Below are positions 62,923 to 64,000 of a stretch of 64,000 nt of DNA, piece after piece. The DNA is from Streptomyces violens (GTDB taxonomy: Bacteria; Actinomycetota; Actinomycetes; Streptomycetales; Streptomycetaceae). The DNA lies in NCBI RefSeq assembly GCF_000717745.1, contig NZ_JOBH01000004.1, positions 1 through 64,000 of the forward strand, given 5' to 3'. The notes under the pieces are model-generated. The model ran no database searches. It saw nothing but the letters and a program-made list of their open reading frames with translations, and was not told where the DNA came from. The stretch's first letter is position 1. Each line of letters starts with the position of its first letter. The position numbers and the translations under genes are program-made.

Positions 62923-63806
62923 GCGATCAGACCTTCCCGGCGGAGCACAGCCCGCTCGCGGACCACAGTCTGCCGGCGGAGCGGGGCTTCACGGCGGACG
63001 AGATCGACACCAGCAGGCCGCATCCCGCGCGGATGTACGACTACTACCTCGGCGGCTGGGACAACTACGCGATCGACCGCGAGGCCGCCGACGAGGTGAT
63101 CCGCGCCCACCCGCAGGTCCGCGACAGCGCCCGCGCCAACCGCGCCTTCATGCAGCGCGCCGTCCGGGACGCGGCAGCCGCCGGCATCCGGCAGTTCCTC
63201 GACCTCGGCACCGGCATCCCCACCTCGCCCAACACCCATGAGGTGGCGCGCGAGGAGAGGCCGGACGCGCGGGTGGTCTATGCCGACAACGACCCGATCG
63301 TTGCGACCCACGCGGGCGCCCGGCTCACCAACGCACCGGGCACCGGCTTCGTCCTCGGCGACGTCCGAGACCCGAAGACGCTGCTCGCCGACCCGGCGGT
63401 CCGCTCGCTGATCGATCTGGCGCAGCCAGTGGCGGTGCTGCTCGTCGCCGTACTGCACTTCGTACGCGACGACGAGGACCCGGCCGGGGTGGTCGCGGCG
63501 CTCGCCGACGCGCTGCCCGCCGGGAGCCGGCTGATCCTCTCCCATGCCACGGGCGAGCCGTACGAGGAGTACGCGGAGGGCCGCACGGACGAGGTGGCGC
63601 GGGACGGCGTCCTGAACGTCTACAAGAACGCCACCGCCACGCTCAACCTCCGCGACAGGGCCGAAGTCCAGCGGCTCTTCGGCCCGTTCCGGCTCCAGGA
63701 GCCGGGCGTCGTCCGGGTCCCGCTGTGGCGCCCGGACGGCCCCGTGCCCACCGCCGAAGAGATCAACAACACGATCTTCTACGGCGGGGTGGGCATCAAG
63801 GAGTGA
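62919..63806 (+). CDS. SAM-dependent methyltransferase (actinobacterial, PF04672 type)
   Basis: A 295-residue methyltransferase of the S-adenosyl-methyltransferase family often next to DUF397 genes. The family N-terminus has DTSRPHPARMYDYYLGGWDN. The SAM motif is FLDLGTGIPTSPNTHEVAR, followed by VVYADNDPIVATHAGARL and LVAVLHFVRDDEDPAGVV. The substrate is unknown. The start is ATG 62919 within the DUF397 stop, with aggag upstream. The tandem palindromes at 63808-63848 follow its stop. Confidence 0.93.
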   Translation: MSDQTFPAEHSPLADHSLPAERGFTADEIDTSRPHPARMYDYYLGGWDNYAIDREAADEVIRAHPQVRDSARANRAFMQRAVRDAAAAGIRQFLDLGTGIPTSPNTHEVAREERPDARVVYADNDPIVATHAGARLTNAPGTGFVLGDVRDPKTLLADPAVRSLIDLAQPVAVLLVAVLHFVRDDEDPAGVVAALADALPAGSRLILSHATGEPYEEYAEGRTDEVARDGVLNVYKNATATLNLRDRAEVQRLFGPFRLQEPGVVRVPLWRPDGPVPTAEEINNTIFYGGVGIKE

Positions 63807-63807
63807 A

Positions 63808-63848
63808 GCTCACGGGTGAGGCTCACGGCGTGAGGCTCACGGGGTGAG
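63808..63848. repeat. Three tandem palindromes after the methyltransferase
   Basis: gctcacgggtgag, gctcacggcgtgag and gctcacggggtgag run head to tail. Each is a CTCAC / GTGAG inverted repeat with 2-4 bases between. Any one can fold, and longer pairings across copies are possible, so the element can act as a terminator. The last copy contains the stop of the minus-strand gene to the right. Confidence 0.85.
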
Positions 63849-64000
63849 CGAAGGGGCCCGCAGCTCAGCGGCGGGCTCCTCCTCTTCCGCCGCTGCCGCG
63901 AGCAGCTCCTCCGCCGTGATGAGCGCGGTGTGCGTGCCCTCCGACGTACAGGCGTGCGCACCCGCGAGCGTGCCCAGCCGGGCGCACTCCTCCAGCTCGT
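63837..64000 (-). CDS. 3' end of an unidentified gene, truncated by the window edge
   Basis: The last 53 codons are present (ELEECARLGTLAGAHACTSE...TALITAEELLAAAAEEEEPAAE), with stop TGA at 63837-63839 inside the third palindrome. The Gly-Ala-His-Ala-Cys-Thr segment is reminiscent of the C-terminal part of PfkB-type sugar kinases, but the fragment is too short to assign. The C-terminus is an Ala/Glu-rich helix. Confidence 0.6.
   Translation of the reverse strand, partial: ELEECARLGTLAGAHACTSEGTHTALITAEELLAAAAEEEEPAAELRAPSLTP

Overview
The window is high-GC DNA with GTG starts, ATGA/GTGA stop-start overlaps and Streptomyces-type gene families throughout (SCO6745-family protein, a helix-turn-helix/DUF397/SAM-methyltransferase module, DUF5941 protein, the hopanoid operon). 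It is almost certainly chromosomal DNA of a Streptomyces or close relative. Gene order from about 30.6 kb rightward matches what I recall of the S. coelicolor SCO6745-SCO6771 region. I see no transposase, integrase, CRISPR array or rRNA.

Left end (0-3 kb): a decayed redox/dormancy-type patch. It holds a small secreted protein, a flavodoxin-like protein with a large low-complexity insertion, a DevR-like response regulator with an 18-bp repeat near its end, a frameshifted and deleted small gene, and the 3' relic of a molybdopterin oxidoreductase. Next (3-14.6 kb): endonuclease V, a saccharopine-dehydrogenase-like reductase, an MgtC-family protein, a four-gene acyl-CoA operon (racemase, acyl-CoA dehydrogenase, thiolase, FadB), a MerR regulator and a two-gene GTPase/membrane-protein cassette. 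From 14.6 to 36 kb: an amino acid permease under a Crp-like site, secreted sphingomyelinase, M1, S15 and M14 peptidases, a BCCT transporter, an amino acid oxidase, an FUSC protein, Tex, the SCO6745-type protein, two DJ-1/PfpI proteins, an enoyl-CoA hydratase and an ABC-F ATPase.

Middle (36-46 kb): initiator tRNA-Met with its own promoter and terminator, an RsbW-like ATPase, type I IPP isomerase (idi) and galE. A tightly overlapping run follows that looks like a phospholipid or glycopolymer pathway: DUF5941/CDP-alcohol phosphotransferase (apparent CTG start), a LicC-like nucleotidyltransferase, a glycerol-1-phosphate-dehydrogenase-like enzyme, a second CDP-alcohol phosphotransferase lacking one motif aspartate, a GT2 glycosyltransferase, and an ABC-2 exporter whose ATPase is frameshifted in Walker B.

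Right-centre (46-59 kb): the hopanoid operon hpnC-hpnD-(36-aa ORF)-hpnE-polyprenyl synthase-shc-hpnG-hpnH-ispG-dxs-hpnO. It joins two MEP-pathway enzymes for isoprenoid supply, squalene formation, cyclisation and C35 side-chain addition, and ends in a strong hairpin. Right end (59-64 kb): a tyrosine/serine phosphatase, an SGNH hydrolase, a WhiJ-like regulatory module (ATPase, XRE-DUF5753, DUF397, SAM methyltransferase), and the 3' end of an unidentified gene.

The best candidates for under-described biology are the glycerol-1-phosphate/CDP-alcohol island at 38.9-45.9 kb, the GTPase plus membrane-protein pair at 12.6-14.6 kb, and the 36-aa ORF coupled at both ends inside the hopanoid operon. 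Function calls rest on motif reading and remembered families, without database searches.
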